Assembly: GCF_016859285.1 (NCBI RefSeq)
Contig: NC_053406.1
Span: 6,627,001-6,691,000 of the forward strand
From: Xiphias gladius
Lineage: Eukaryota; Chordata; Actinopteri; Istiophoriformes; Xiphiidae
Reading direction: 5' to 3'
DNA length: 64,000 bases
Shown: piece after piece, positions 24,743 to 37,731 of the stretch
Numbering within the stretch: the first letter of the stretch is position 1
How the letters are laid out: each line of letters starts with the position of its first letter
Notes under the pieces: model-generated
Database searches by the model: none
Told to the model about the DNA's origin: nothing
What the model saw: the letters and a program-made list of their open reading frames with translations, nothing else
Position numbers and translations under genes: made by a program

Positions 24743-27700
24743 ATGTCGTGCACGCTGGTTGGCGCCTCTGGAGCTCGGGTCCCTCTGGAGGATGGACGAG
24801 CTGTGATTCTGGGCCGGGGTCCGGTCACAGGGGTCACCGACAAGAAATGCTCCAGGCACCAGGGTGAGGAAGCGTTCAACATACTGTTCTGCGTTATCTT
24901 AGTACAACGCATCTTAAAGCTGCTCAATAGTTTGGGGAAAACAGCTGTAATTCATAAGTCAGAGAGTTAGTTAATTGTACAAAATTATGTTACTGGGTTT
25001 TGTCTCCTTAGCATGACACAAGACACGCCACGAGGAGCATAAGTTACTTATCCATTTCCAATAATAAACAATAAACAAACAAACAAACAAACCAAGCCCC
25101 CTCCAGAACTGACTGGGATTCAGTCGAATCATTTGTAGATGGCACTTTGGACTCTGGGAAAATGTGATTGACATTGTTTTCGCTGTTTTCTGACATTTTA
25201 TCAACCAAACAGTGTTATGTCAAGATAATAATCATAATAATCGAGAAAATAATCAGCAGATTAATCTATAATGAAAATAATTGATAGTTGCAGCGCTATA
25301 GATGTAATTTCCTACAATTTAGCAATAGTCATAAAAAGGTGACAGAATGATCAGTAATACCTTTGTAGGCCACAGTGGTTGTATATGTACTAAGCTGCCA
25401 GTTTCTTAGGTACACCTAGCTAACACTAATGCAGTCTAATACATCAGTCCTGCAATAATGCAGGGCGAGAGGGATCAAATAAATCCATCAACTGTATGGT
25501 CATTTTGGAGGATGTAATTTGTTGGACTGGTAAACAGTGTGGCATTAATACAGAGAGGTGTGTCTGTTATTTATCCTATCCTCTTTGATATACACTTGTC
25601 TATAAGTATTTGGACATTGACACAGTTTTTGTAATTTCGCCTCTTTACACCACCACAATGGATTTGAAACAAAGCCATCAGAATGTGACTGATTTGTAGA
25701 CTTACAGCTTTAATTCAAGAGGTTTAACAAAAATATCACATTAACTGTTTAGGAATTACAGCCATTTTTATCCATAATCCCTGCTTGCTGCTTGTCTGTG
25801 GGTCATTTTGCCCTCAGTTTTGTCTTCAGTAAGTGAAAAACGTGCTCAGGTGGGTTGAGGTCAGGTGACTGACTTGGCCATTGGAGAATATTCCATTTCT
25901 TTGCCTTGTAAAGCTCCTGGGCTGCTTTCGCAGTATGCCTTGGGTCATTATCCATCTGTACTGTGAAGCATTGTCCTATCAGTTTTCCAGCATTTGGCTT
26001 AAATTGAGCAGATAGTACAGCCCTTTACACTTTCAAATCCATCCTGCGGCTTCTATCAGCAGCCACATCATCAATGAACACCAGTGACCCAGTTCCATTG
26101 GCAGCCATACATGCCCATGCCATAACACTGCCTCCACCATGTTTGACAGATGATGGGGTTTGCTTTGGATCATGAGTTGTTCCTTTCCTTCTCCATACTC
26201 TTCTCTTCCCATCATTCTGGTACAAGTTCATCTTGGTTTCATCTGTCCAGAGAATCTTGGTCCAGAACTGGGCAGGTTTTTTTAGATGTTTTCTGCCAAA
26301 GTCTAATCCAGCCTTTCTGTTCTTGAGTGTTACAAGTGGTTTGTACCTTGTGGTAAACCCTCTGTATTTACATTCATGAAGGCATCTGTTGATTGTGGAC
26401 TTGGACAATGATACACATACCTGCTCGAGAGTGTTCTTGACCTGCTTAGATGTTATGAAGGGTTTTTCTTTGCCCAGGAAAGAATCATCCACTTTAGTTG
26501 TCCTCCGTGGTCTTCCAGCCCTTTTGGTGTTGCTGAACTCACCAGTGCACTCCTTCTTTTTAAGATTTTACCCAATTTTCAATTTGGCCACTCCTAAAGT
26601 TCCTGCTATCTCTCTGATAGGTTTGTTTTGTTTTTTCAGCCTAACGATGGCCTCCTTCATTTGCAGCAACACCTCTTTGGACCGCCTATTAAGAATTCCC
26701 AGGATCAGCCACCAAATACAAATTCAACACTTGGAATCAACTCCAGACCTTTCATCTGCTTAACTTGTCATTAAATAATGAGGGAACAGGCCATGAAACC
26801 GATGGTCAGTCAACTGTCCAATTAATTTTGAGCCCCTGAAAATGAGGGACTATGGATAAAAATGGCTGTAATTCCTAATCAGTTGATGTGATATTTTTGT
26901 TAAACCACTTGAATTAAAACTGAAAGTCTACACTTCAATCACATCTGGATGGCTTTGTTTCAAATCAAGGCATGATTACGAACATTGTGTCAATGTCCAA
27001 ATACTTATGGACCTGACTGTAAAAGGTGTGTAAATAAAAAAAAGTTATTTTCCCGATTAATCGTGTAGTCTATAAAATGTGAGAAAATATTGAAAAAAGT
27101 CGGTTGTGATTTACAAAAGCATAAGACGACATTTTGAAACTTCATGTCTTGTCCAACCAGCCGCCCAAAGCCCAAATGTTTTCAGTTCGCTATAACAGAA
27201 GACCAGGAAAACCAGTGATTATCCACATTTGAGAAGCTGGAACCAGTGATACTTAAAAAAAAAAAATTAATTAAAATATAAATTGGCTTTCAAAATTGTT
27301 GCAGATTAATTCTCTGATGATCAGTTAATCCATTTCCTTAAATAATCGTTTCAGCTCTAAATGAATATCGAAATGTGTGTGTCTGTGAGCATTTGTTCTT
27401 GATGGCATTAATATTTGTGTTTCCTCCAGTGAAGGCGGTGGCTTGCTATGCAGACCAGGATGTGGTCGTCACTCAGGTATGAAAACAAACAGTTAAGCAC
27501 AGCCCAGTATCATTGTTTGTGTCAGTGCCAAACTACTACCAGAAGACACCACAGGAGATTTAATACTTGGCACCACACAATCAAATATCAGTGCTGTCAT
27601 TATGTCCGTAAAACTGATGTCAGCACTCTTTTCTCTTTACTGCCTACACCCACCCAGGTTGTCATACAACCCATAAACTAACTGTATAAATGCTAAAGTA

Positions 27701-30507
27701 CAGTGTTCATACATGTCTTTTTTTTCCTCCATAGCTGGGTCCCAATCCCAGTTTCCTGGATGGTGAGAAGCTGGGCAGGGGCCAGTCTGGGAAACTCAGC
27801 CATGGAGGCACTCTCTACCTGGTTAACCAGGACCATCCATTTAAACTGCACTACTCTCTGAGCTCCAATGGTGCAGCCTCCAGCACTGCACAGAAAGGGC
27901 TGAAAGCCAACGATAAGACAAAAGGAGGAAGGAACGTGAAAGAAAAAGAGGCACACTCGAGTCCAACACCTAAACGCAGTATAAAGGATTTCTTTTCTAC
28001 CTCCCCGATGAAGGTAACACATTTGGCACTGTTTGGTTATTGAGTTAAAATCTATTTGTTGTATTATTTTATGTATCGTATTTGTTCATTCCTGTAATGT
28101 TACAACAAAGATGACATTTATCAATTGAAGCCTGACAGTGTATTTTATATTTTTCTGTTTAGTCATCTAAAAGACGACTGAGCCCGGAGAGGGGTCATCC
28201 TGAGGTGAAGCGCCAAAGGATGGAAGAAGAGGCCTCAGGTCGATGGAGGAAGGAAGAAGAGGAAGATGAGGAGGAGAGACTGGTAGAGGATAAGCTCAAG
28301 CAGCTGCAGGAGTTAGCTGAGAAGTCTATGGCAGAGAAGAGTAACAGCACCCAGCCTTCATCGTCATCATCATCATTATCATCATCATCAAAGGCCTGTC
28401 TAAAGAGCAGTTGGCAGCAGATAGGCAACCTGATGTTTTATACCGCTGCTGGAGTCAGAGGGAGTGACAAGGTGGGAACAATTTCAGTGGAACAGCTAAT
28501 GAAGATTGTCTTTATCCAACTATCTTTGTTTTTTTTCCAATTACATGGCATTGTCATAGACAAATAAAAGCTACAGCTATGACTCCAGCTTATTTAATTG
28601 TGATGATTTGCTGCTTTTCTCTGTTTTTAAATCAGTATAATCTGAATATCTTTGTGTTTTGTACTGTTGGTTGTACAAAACAGTAAAATGCAATAAACAT
28701 GAGCTCTGGGACACTGTAGAAGGCATTTCTGATATTTTATATATCAAACACTTCATTTTTCGAGAAAATAATCAGCAGCCTCATTTTCTGCTGCTAAACG
28801 TCAGTGATTTATCATTCTTTGCTCTTGTTAACTTTTTCAGTAATCACAAAAGTGCCGTGTAGGGCTCTACTGACATCACCTTACATGATTTCTGAGAGAT
28901 GAAGTTCAAGGATTTCAAACAGTGATATTTTCCCCTTTTGGAAGTTTGACTTACAAGTTATTAAGCTGGTGAGATCATGCAGAATATGTGAAGATGTCTG
29001 AATATTTCCCCTTCTCTTCCACACCCCCAGATTGCTGGGTTTGACATAGATGGCTGCATCATTACCACCAGGTCTGGGAAAGTCTTTCCCACTGCACCTG
29101 ATGACTGGAAGTATGTCTACACTCCTGAACGTTCCCTTTAAAATTGTTTGCTATTGCTAAGACGTGTGATAAAAGACTGTTAGTGGTTTATGTAGATTAT
29201 ATCTCATATCTACATGATTTGTCGTAATTACCAGGATTCTGTATCCAGAGATTCAGCCCAGGCTGGCCACTTTGCTCAGAAAAGGATATAAGGTGAGTAG
29301 GAGTAACACAACAGCTGTTAATAATATTTAGTTAACTTTGCAAGATTAAAGCCGGTGAAATATTATTGAATTTTGTGTTCTCTGGCAGTGTTTGCCAGTG
29401 AATTTCCCCAGTCTACCCTTGCTCTGTCATCGTAGGTGGTGTTCTTCACCAACCAGATGGGCATCGCTAAAGGCAAACTGAGACCAGAAGTCTTCAAGTC
29501 GAAAGTGGAGGACATCCTCGCCACGCTGCAGTTACCTGTGCAGGTTTGCTATGTTGCAGATTGACTCTTACCATTTAAGTAGATATTGAATGTAAAGCAC
29601 ATATTTGCATCCCGTCCGTCCTGTGTTTCAGGTGTTTGTAGCAACCGGTCCTGGTATCTACAGGAAACCAGTTATGGGAATGTGGAATCACCTGTGTGAG
29701 AAGGTCGAGATACTGGGACACACACCCATAGTATTTAAGAACCACCTCATATTCAGTATTTGCAGTGAGGCAAACTGTACAAATTATGAATTACCCTAAT
29801 ACAACTGAGTCAGAGAAACCGGTCTTTTATCATTCCTCATAACATTGTTTACTTTTGTACCGGCATGTTTGATTATAAACAGCCTATTTTTGTTTTAACT
29901 GAACATGTCTTTTTTTTCTGCTCAGGCAAATGATGGTGTCACTGTTGACAAAACAGAGAGTTTTTATGTAGGAGGTGAGTACACTTGATAAAACCAGCCC
30001 ATACTTACAGGTAGCTACTGTATGTGTGCTCAATTATATAATCTGATATCACAGATGCAAATAATGCATGTTGACGTACAATAAAAACCAAACTTTTAAC
30101 TCACTCTTTGTTCAATCCTTTTTCCCTTAACCCAAAAAATGAACTCAGATCTTAACTCTGATCAGTCCCTAAAATTCTAAACCTCAATGTTAGACCTAAC
30201 CCAAACGCTAAACCTCTAACCCCAAGTCCAGATATGATTTAGCACAGGCTCCCCGCTCGGCTCTCTTGAGTCTTGGCAGGGTTCCGGATGGGGTTCCGGG
30301 TTGGGGTTAGGAGGGCCATCCTCCCACCCTCTTAATAAATAACAGAGAGAGAAACAAAGAAAACAAAGAATGTCACTCATCCGTGGACAGACTCCCTCCC
30401 GAATGGTCTGGGATTGACACAGGACCTGCAATGAACCAGTGCCCTCCTTAGGCCTTCGGCGCAGCTGATAGCAAGATCTCCCTAGGACTAAAAACTTAAG
30501 GCTAAAC

Positions 30508-30557
<50 letters not shown>

Positions 30558-30856
30558 GCCATCAAAAACAAATGCTCACAGACACACTCATTACTGTATA
30601 AATGTAATATTAGTTAATATAATTTTTACTATTATATTGTATATAATTATTATAATATTATTATACTACTATCATTATTTTATTCTGTTATTATTATAAT
30701 GACACTGTTACTACACCATATATTCTTTATCATGATAATATCAACACTGTCTTTTTCTACTGCTCCCTCCACACATGCTGTATTCAGTACTCCACACGCT
30801 AACCTGTCCAGGATCACTAAACAGTGATACAAATCACTGCCTCTCATACAAACATC

Positions 30857-30903
<47 letters not shown>

Positions 30904-33900
30904 ACACAGACATACACAGACATACACAGACACATACACACACAGATTCCCCACACATAACCTTATTAATCTAATCTCTACTCCCTGACTCCTATCATAT
31001 CCTCAGATACAGTACATCATTTTAACTGCTTTGTGTTATTTTCTGTATCTTCTTTATCTTCTTTGTCATTATTTGTCTTCTTTGTCATCATATATATTTT
31101 TTATTTATATAGTTTTTAATGTTCTGTCACACTATTTAAAAAAAAAAAAATTAGAATGAACCTCTTTGAAGTGCAGAAAAGCAACAAGAAAAACCCCATT
31201 TGGAGGCTTTTTGCTAATCTTAGTATTTCGATAAGAACATTTGATCCTCGGCTTATAACTTTACCTATGTGCACAGATGCTGCAGGTAGGCCGGAGAACT
31301 GGGCTCCAGGGAAGAAGAAGAAGGATTTCTCCTGCAGTGACCGACTGGTAAAACCTGAGATTCTTACTCTGGTTAATTTTTAACTTTTTTTTTTTTACCA
31401 CTTTGTGGTAAAAACCTTCTTTAAATCTCCTGCCTCGACTTGTTGACTGTTGTGCTAATTTGTATGAAGTACGGTGTCATCTTAAATGTCATGAAATAAG
31501 TCTTAACAACGAGATGATGTTCCTTAGTGATACTTAAATGGGGACAAGGTGCACAAAACTGCTAAAATCTTAACATTATGTGTACCAGTTACTGTCTTCC
31601 TTCTCGTTTTTGTAGTTTGCTCTGAACATCGGGTTGCAGTTCCACACCCCAGAAGAATACTTTTTGGGCTGGAAGAGCGCCCCCTACAGGATGCCGGATT
31701 TTGACCCTGTCAGTTTAATGACCAATGGCTGTGTACTGTGTTTTTTAATTTAATGTATGAGAATGTGTTTGAGGGTTTTGTCTGTGTCGCCATTTTTGTA
31801 TATGTTTTCTTCATCTGAATTGCTAGAGGAAGCTTGACTCCACTGCCGGGCTGTACGACCCACCATCCGCCTCCCTCACGTCCAGCAAGACGGAAGTCAT
31901 CGTTGCCGTGGGTTTCCCTGCGTGTAAGTGAAAGAGGACTGTATATCACCTTTTGTTTTGCTGGTGTCTCCCCCCGCCATAACCCTTCTGATCTTGTTCA
32001 TTCTTCCCTTTCTCTGCAGCGGGTAAATCCACTTTCTTCCACACCCACATCATTCCAAAAGGCTATGTGTATGTCAACAGGGTGAGTGGATCTTATATGA
32101 ACAAGACTCCAGCTCCAGTTCTGCACGTGTATTTTTAGTTGTTTTTTCTTTTTTTATTTCATTTTTTCATTTACATTTTTAACTACGGAAAATAGTTGCA
32201 GCTAATGCTTTACACTGATATTTGCGTTCCTCTTCTGTTTTAAACTTTTGAATGTTGTAATAATGCTCATAATTACCAAGGTGATGAAGATAATGATCAT
32301 TGGGGGATTTATATTCCATTTGGACCCTGTCCTTAAAGCCTTAAACCTGAGTGTTTTATTTCTGTGTCAGGACACACTCGGTTCATGGCAGAGCTGTGTG
32401 TCGGCATGTGAGCGTGCTCTGAAGGAGGGACGCAGTGTTGCCGTAGACAACACCAACCCAGACGCTGAGTCTCGCAAACGGTAAAGCACAGTTGTATCAG
32501 TATTTACTGTGTGGATGCATATCTGTGTGTCCTTGCATTTTTCAGTATGCATATAAGTCAGGTAAGAGCAGAGAAATGATCCATGGATGCACAAAAACTG
32601 TATCACTTATGAGATGGAAAAGGTTTTAGTCCAATAGATATTGGTCTCTCCGCCAATGTGCCAGTGGCAGGTTATCATGTAACTGTATTGGAGAATACTT
32701 GTGGCTCATGTAATCCTCTCTATAACTTTTAACCTGGCTCTAAGTAGCTGCCTAGCACTCTGAACATTAAAATAATTGATGCCCAAAAGAAGGAGAAGTC
32801 TATGGGAAGACAGCAAAGTGTTTTCAGGTAGCCGTTTCCTCAATTAGTAATGTAATTAAGAAATGGCGATTAACTGGAACGGTGGAGGTGGAAGAAAACT
32901 TTCACAGAGAACTGCTGGTAGAAATGCTAGAAAGGAAAATCAAAACCCCTGTTTGACTGCAAAAGACCTTCAGGGAGATTTAGCAGTACCTGGAGTGGTG
33001 GTGCACTGCTCTACTGTGCAGTGACACCTGCACAAATATGACCTTCATGGAAGAGTCATCAGCAGAAAACCTTTACTGCGTCCTGACCACAAAATTCAGC
33101 ACCAGAGGTTTGTACAGGAACATCTAAACAAGCCTGACGCATATTGGAAACAAGCGCTGTTAACTGAAGTTAAAATTAATGAAGTTAAAATAGAACTTTT
33201 TGGCTGCAATGAGCAAAGGTGTGTATAGAGAAAAAAGGGTGCAGAAATTCATGAAGACAACACCTCTCCAACTGTTAAGGAAGAAGAATGGATTCAATTA
33301 AATACCTGCAAATTCTAGGAGCAAACATCACACTGTCTGCAAAAAAGGTGAGATTAATAATGATCCTAAACAAATCTCAAAATTCACAATGGACTACCTG
33401 AAGTGGTGCAGGCTGAAGGTTTTGCCATGGCCCTCACAGTCCCCCGACCTAAACATCATCAAAAATCTGTGGATAGATGTTAAAAGAGCAGTGCATGGAA
33501 GACAGCCCGAGAGTCTCACAGAACTAGAAGCCTCTTGCAAGGAAGAATGGGTGAAAATCCCTCAAACAAGAACTGAAAGACTCTTAGCTGCTACAAAAAG
33601 CATTTACACGTTGTGGTATTTGCCAAAGGGGGCGTTACTAAGTACTGACCGTGCAGGGATCCCAAACTTCTACTTCGGGCCTTTTTCCTTTTTTGTTATT
33701 TTAGAACTGTAAAGGAGGAAAATAAAAAATAAAATAAAACCCTGCTTATAATATTAAAGAAATGTGTCATCTGTAACTTTATGCCTTTGTAAATGAGATC
33801 ATCCTTTTCTTTGTTAGCTATTCACAATAACTGAAATTTTCACCAGGGTTGCCCAAACTTCTCCATGCCAATGTATGTACTGTATAAACTACTGCTACGT

Positions 33901-34485
33901 GTATGAGCCTTTATTTTTCTCTGTTTGTGTAACCAATACTCCATTCCTGAACTTTCCAGATATGTGGATGTGGCCAAAGCGACAGGAGTGCCCTGTCGCT
34001 GTTTCCACTTCTCAGCCTCTCTGGAGCAAGCCAAACACAACAACAGAGTATGACTCACCTCTTCACTCAGTTTTATTCTGGCTGGTGATAACAAATGTTT
34101 TTCTTAAACCTTTTTTTAAGTACAAATACTGTTGTTCACAGTTCCGTGAAATGGCTCCATCAGACAGTAAACACGCCAAAGTCAATGACATGGTTTTCCA
34201 CAGCTACAAGTAAGCTTGTTACTATATTGACTCAGTATGCTTTGAATCCTGGCAGTAACAGCTAAACATTTTAGACTTTATGGTGTCAGCTGTGGGTTTC
34301 TTTTGAATTTTCACTCAACATGACATTTTTCTGACCTTTCTAATCTTTTTCCCTTTCTGGACAGGAAACACTTTGTGGCTCCTTCTCTCTCTGAGGGATT
34401 CTCCGAGATCCTCCAGATCGACTTTGTCCCAAACTTCAAGGACATCCAATCAGAAACCTTGTTCAGACAGTTTTCTGAGGGCTGA
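24743..34485 (+). CDS. pnkp: Bifunctional polynucleotide phosphatase/kinase (PNKP)
   Basis: Seventeen coding exons: 24743-24863, 27430-27476, 27735-28013, 28163-28471, 29031-29110, 29235-29292, 29436-29543, 29632-29703, 29926-29974, 31277-31347, 31616-31708, 31827-31923, 32020-32081, 32371-32480, 33960-34047, 34142-34209, 34365-34485; 610 aa. PNKP repairs DNA strand-break ends in the nucleus by removing 3' phosphate and phosphorylating 5' OH. Residues 1 to about 110 form the FHA domain ([17 protein letters not shown]) that binds phosphorylated XRCC1/XRCC4. The HAD phosphatase begins at FDIDGCI (256-262, nucleophile D257), followed by FTNQMG. The kinase P-loop is GFPASGKST (458-466), followed by NRDTLGSW and DNTNPD. 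The ATG at 24743 is chosen because it gives the normal FHA start; an in-frame ATG at 24662 exists. The protein is longer than the 521 aa human enzyme, mainly through an acidic, Ser-rich linker in exon 4. Oddity: Cys261 replaces the usual Thr of DxDGT. Confidence 0.97.
25215..25305. repeat. MITE-like repeat fragment
   Basis: The tract 'gagaaaataatcagcagattaatctataatgaaaataattgatagttgcagc' (shortened here by description; 25235-25300) resembles a fish short DNA-element end. Related stretches occur at 27045-27360, 28740-28870, 40595-40866 and 50290-50390. Confidence 0.45.
25591..27021 (-). mobile_element. Tc1/mariner-like transposon, inactive, in PNKP intron 1
   Basis: Inverted ends of about 200 bp share 'aagtatttggacattgacaca' (left) with its complement on the right, next to TA. 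The minus strand encodes a broken Tc1-type transposase, best seen at 26025-26492 with [21 protein letters not shown] and [15 protein letters not shown]. The latter includes the first catalytic Asp region and the conserved W-G/A-C-M block. Frameshifts and stops on both sides make it dead. It lies antisense in PNKP intron 1. Confidence 0.9.
27045..27360. repeat. MITE-like repeat in PNKP intron 1
   Basis: It starts near 'cccgattaatcgtgtagtc' and ends near 'aaataatcgtttcagctct', so the two ends are roughly inverted. It shares words with 40595-40866. No coding capacity. Confidence 0.5.
28358..28391 (+). repeat. (TCA)n microsatellite inside PNKP exon 4
   Basis: Eleven triplets (TCA/TCG with one TTA) encode Ser, Ser, Ser, Ser, Ser, Ser, Leu and four more Ser in the linker between the FHA and phosphatase domains. 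The repeat keeps frame. Confidence 0.9.
30516..30554. repeat. (TA)n microsatellite, PNKP intron 9
   Basis: About 19 TA units. Confidence 0.95.
30860..30898. repeat. (CA)n microsatellite, PNKP intron 9
   Basis: About 19 CA units followed by imperfect CA/GACA repeats to about 30945. Confidence 0.95.
32764..33875 (+). mobile_element. Tc1-like transposon remnant in PNKP intron 14
   Basis: The plus strand carries a degraded transposase whose C-terminal part reads [17 protein letters not shown] (about 33419-33470), the SPDLNPIENLW signature that contains the second catalytic Asp and third acidic residue. The 3' end 'caccagggttgcccaaactt' then 'atgcca' at TA matches the usual Tc1 terminus. I did not find the left inverted repeat, so the copy is 5' truncated. 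It uses the same strand as PNKP. Confidence 0.85.
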
Positions 34486-34782
34486 CTGGACAGCTGGCTT
34501 TCGAACACCAGCATGATTTTTTTAAATTTCAGCTCATTGACTGACCTCTGTGTAGTGCCTGTACATCCTAGCGTAAGAACATACTGTATGGCAAATGGCC
34601 GGTAATTACAAAGTAAGACCTGTGATGTTAAATAGACTTGCAGCACAGAATCAGCTCTTTCCATTCAGTTTTATAAGAAACAAGTCAACGTAACCACATG
34701 AATGTACAGGTATATTTCTGTTGTATATGTATTTGCCTCATGACCTGATTATGTGTGCATTTTACATGTTGGGTTGAGAAGG

Positions 34783-34788
34783 AATAAA
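34783..34788 (+). terminator. pnkp: Probable PNKP poly(A) signal
   Basis: AATAAA about 300 bp after the stop codon. Confidence 0.6.
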
Positions 34789-35072
34789 ATGGAAAAAAAC
34801 AAACAGAATTACCTTAATATGTAATGTATGATTTGTTAACAGAAAAGTCTTCCTTTGCAAGTGAGTGCAACACAGCTAAAAAAAATCATTGGTCTTCCAT
34901 TTGACTGTTACGTGTTGGAAAACACTTGATATAACTATCTATGATTGGTTATGATCATTCCCATGTGTGATGAAAAAAGACGTCACCAAATCCGTATGAG
35001 CTCTATTGAATTCTGCACTGTGTTATTATGGCTTAATCCAAGTGGATCACTGCAGACTGATTCTGGATCCTC

Positions 35073-37671
35073 TCAGTTGATCTCAGGCAGGAATTGGATC
35101 TGCTCACCCAGATGCTTTTTCAGCCATGGCATTATCTTGAAGAGATCGATGTGAAAGTCTCGAGCATCAGGAGGCGGCCTGTCACTGTTGTATCCTCTCA
35201 CAGCTGAGTTGAGTGGGTCACATACATCTGTGGTGCCCCAGCTCACTACTGCCACCTGGGGATTAAAACAGGAGAAAAGACACTGTGATACTGATCACAC
35301 TGTGCAGGATCAGGCTCTTTTAAATGAGGAGAATCTTTCTGACCTGAAAGTAGCGCTTTCTTTTTTGCAGAAACAGGGATCCACCAGAGTCTCCTATCCA
35401 AAAAGAGACAACATGTAACTTTACTGTGAATCCCATATTGGTCGAACTGTGGTGGCTATCAGCACAGAGTCCAGACCTTTGCAGGTGATTGCATCCTGGT
35501 ATCCGGAGGTGCCCCCAGAGCAGAGGAATCGGTCAGGTATGTACTCATCCAAAGTCACATCTGTGGGCTCTGTCAGTGTTTGCCTGGCCTTCTCCACACA
35601 GCCAGGCCTCTGCAGACAGCCAAACAATACAGCGTAGTAATGTTTATATTTAAACGCACATATTTCCACCACATTCTTGAGTGTAAGCATGAAAGCAGCC
35701 TGCAGTCTGGAAAATCGCCACTCTCACCTGACTCTTTGTGTGAATATGTGTTTCTTTACGTTCCAAGTTCTTATGGATGAAAAAGGCAGCAGTCTCCTCA
35801 TGATGAAGTAGTTCCTTCCCTGTAAAAACGCATTCATTTTACATTTCACATGAGAATTTATTCAGGATTTTCAGTCAGATTTTTATGTCAAACTATATTA
35901 TTTAAGAGGGCCAAAATATGTCCTTGCATTCATAATATTAATGCTTTTGCTAAACAGACTCAACTGCTGTCCCAAAACAAATTCTTGCCTCATTTATTAG
36001 AGTGTAAAGGTCAAAAGGTCACATACTGTGCTCCTGACAGGTAGAGTTGATTCTTTTCATGGCTCGGCTGGCTGGTACGGTACATGGCAAGCAGATAGGT
36101 CTGTTGTATGACATGTGGCATACACACACTCAACTGTGACGCTTAGGAATATTTATGTTAGTTGTGCACATTTTTCCCTTGTCTAGGTTACACAAGGATG
36201 GAAATACAAGAATGCACACTTCCCACAGACACCTTCTCCATGACAAAAAAAATGTTTACCCTTAGGCTGGGTGAATCCCGAGTGGCTGATAGTTAAAGAT
36301 TTTTTGTTGGGCTTTCTTACCTGGCCTTCCAGGATAGAGGGATACTCCTGTTCACCTTCACCAGAGCTACATCGTAGTCATAGAACTCAGATACATTTCT
36401 GTGTTTAAGTGAGTTGACGTTATAATTGGGGTGCATGATCACCGTGTTTGACCTCGCCGTGCCATCACCTGGGAAGCAAAGAAGCAGCCCCTTGTTTCAA
36501 CATAAAAGGTTGTGATGTTAACAATATTAACAGGAAGAACTTTAAAACTTAATTTAGAGCTGCCATATTCTACACTGTAGTGTTGTGTATAAGTGAGCTG
36601 AGGAAGGCATGCTAGAAAAGTGCGCCTTTGGTGCATTTGTGATTGAGATTTAAACATCCAAAACAATGCAACAATGCAATCAACACTGCTTCAAACATTT
36701 AACGGCCCCAACACATCAAATTTTCATAAGCCCCCCCTTTCCACTTCCCTCTTTCTCCCATTAACTCTATTTTTCTTTCCATGAATCTCAGTCTCCAAAA
36801 ATATTTTCCCATACTGACACTGACCATGTTCTATGTCCACTTGGTAGGGGACTTTGTCTGTGCTCGCTCTGGCAAAGCAGTGAGCGGCTGTCAGCACCCA
36901 GTTCTGGCTCACGATGGATCCAAAACACGACTTCTTAGGCCCCCACTCAGACTGTAAGGGAGGAAGGTGTTACCTGTGTGTGAAAATCCCCTCTGAATAT
37001 CAAACGGATTATGATTTTAGTGACTGAGTGTGTGCAAAGCTCTTACTGCTTTCAGAGTGACGTGCCAGGGCTTGGTGTAGACTCGTGTCCCACCCTTCTC
37101 CTGTTCCTTGGAGACGTCCTCCTGAGCTACCCCACACATTGTCACACTTTTGTCACCTGCATCATGAAACATGTTAAACTTCCATAACTGAAATGTTAGA
37201 ATTAGCTTTTAATAAGCAATAAATGTGAAAAATACTGATAATTTTTGTGTTTTAATGTTTATGTTGAAAAAATGTTTTGGCTACCTAAGATTCTAAAAAA
37301 AAAAAACACTGATTGTCTTTTTTTTGTCTTTTGTGTTCTCCAATTTTAATTTTGTACCGACAAATTGGCAGCTGCAAACAGAGAACACCTCGGCAGTTGA
37401 TGAAGGTTTTGTACCTTAGAGTTCAGAGCAATCTCTTACTTACTAATGATGCTGTTGAACACCTCTCCCAGTGTTTTGAAGTCTTTCAGAACAAAGAAAT
37501 GCTGCTCGCCACGTTTCTTTGAGGCTAAGGAGTTCAACTCATCTTTGTTCACTTGGTCCCCCACACCAAATACATAGACATCTGAAAACCAACACACAAA
37601 TACACTGATAATGAATACATGTACAGCACATAGGCAAGCATGTCAACACACATTAAACACATAAGAAAGAA

Positions 37672-37731
<60 letters not shown>

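Noticed and set aside
26389-26763. Open frame opposite the Tc1 transposase
   Set aside because: It is the complementary strand of the transposase region and has no family features.
30680-30960. Cys/Val-rich and Thr/His-rich frames
   Set aside because: They are translations of the (CA)n microsatellite in PNKP intron 9.
36027-36100. Factor B exon 15 ending at acct|gtcagg
   Set aside because: It would lose a conserved Cys and give Trp; the stronger donor caca|gtatgt 12 bases on restores the Cys-Gln segment and keeps phase.
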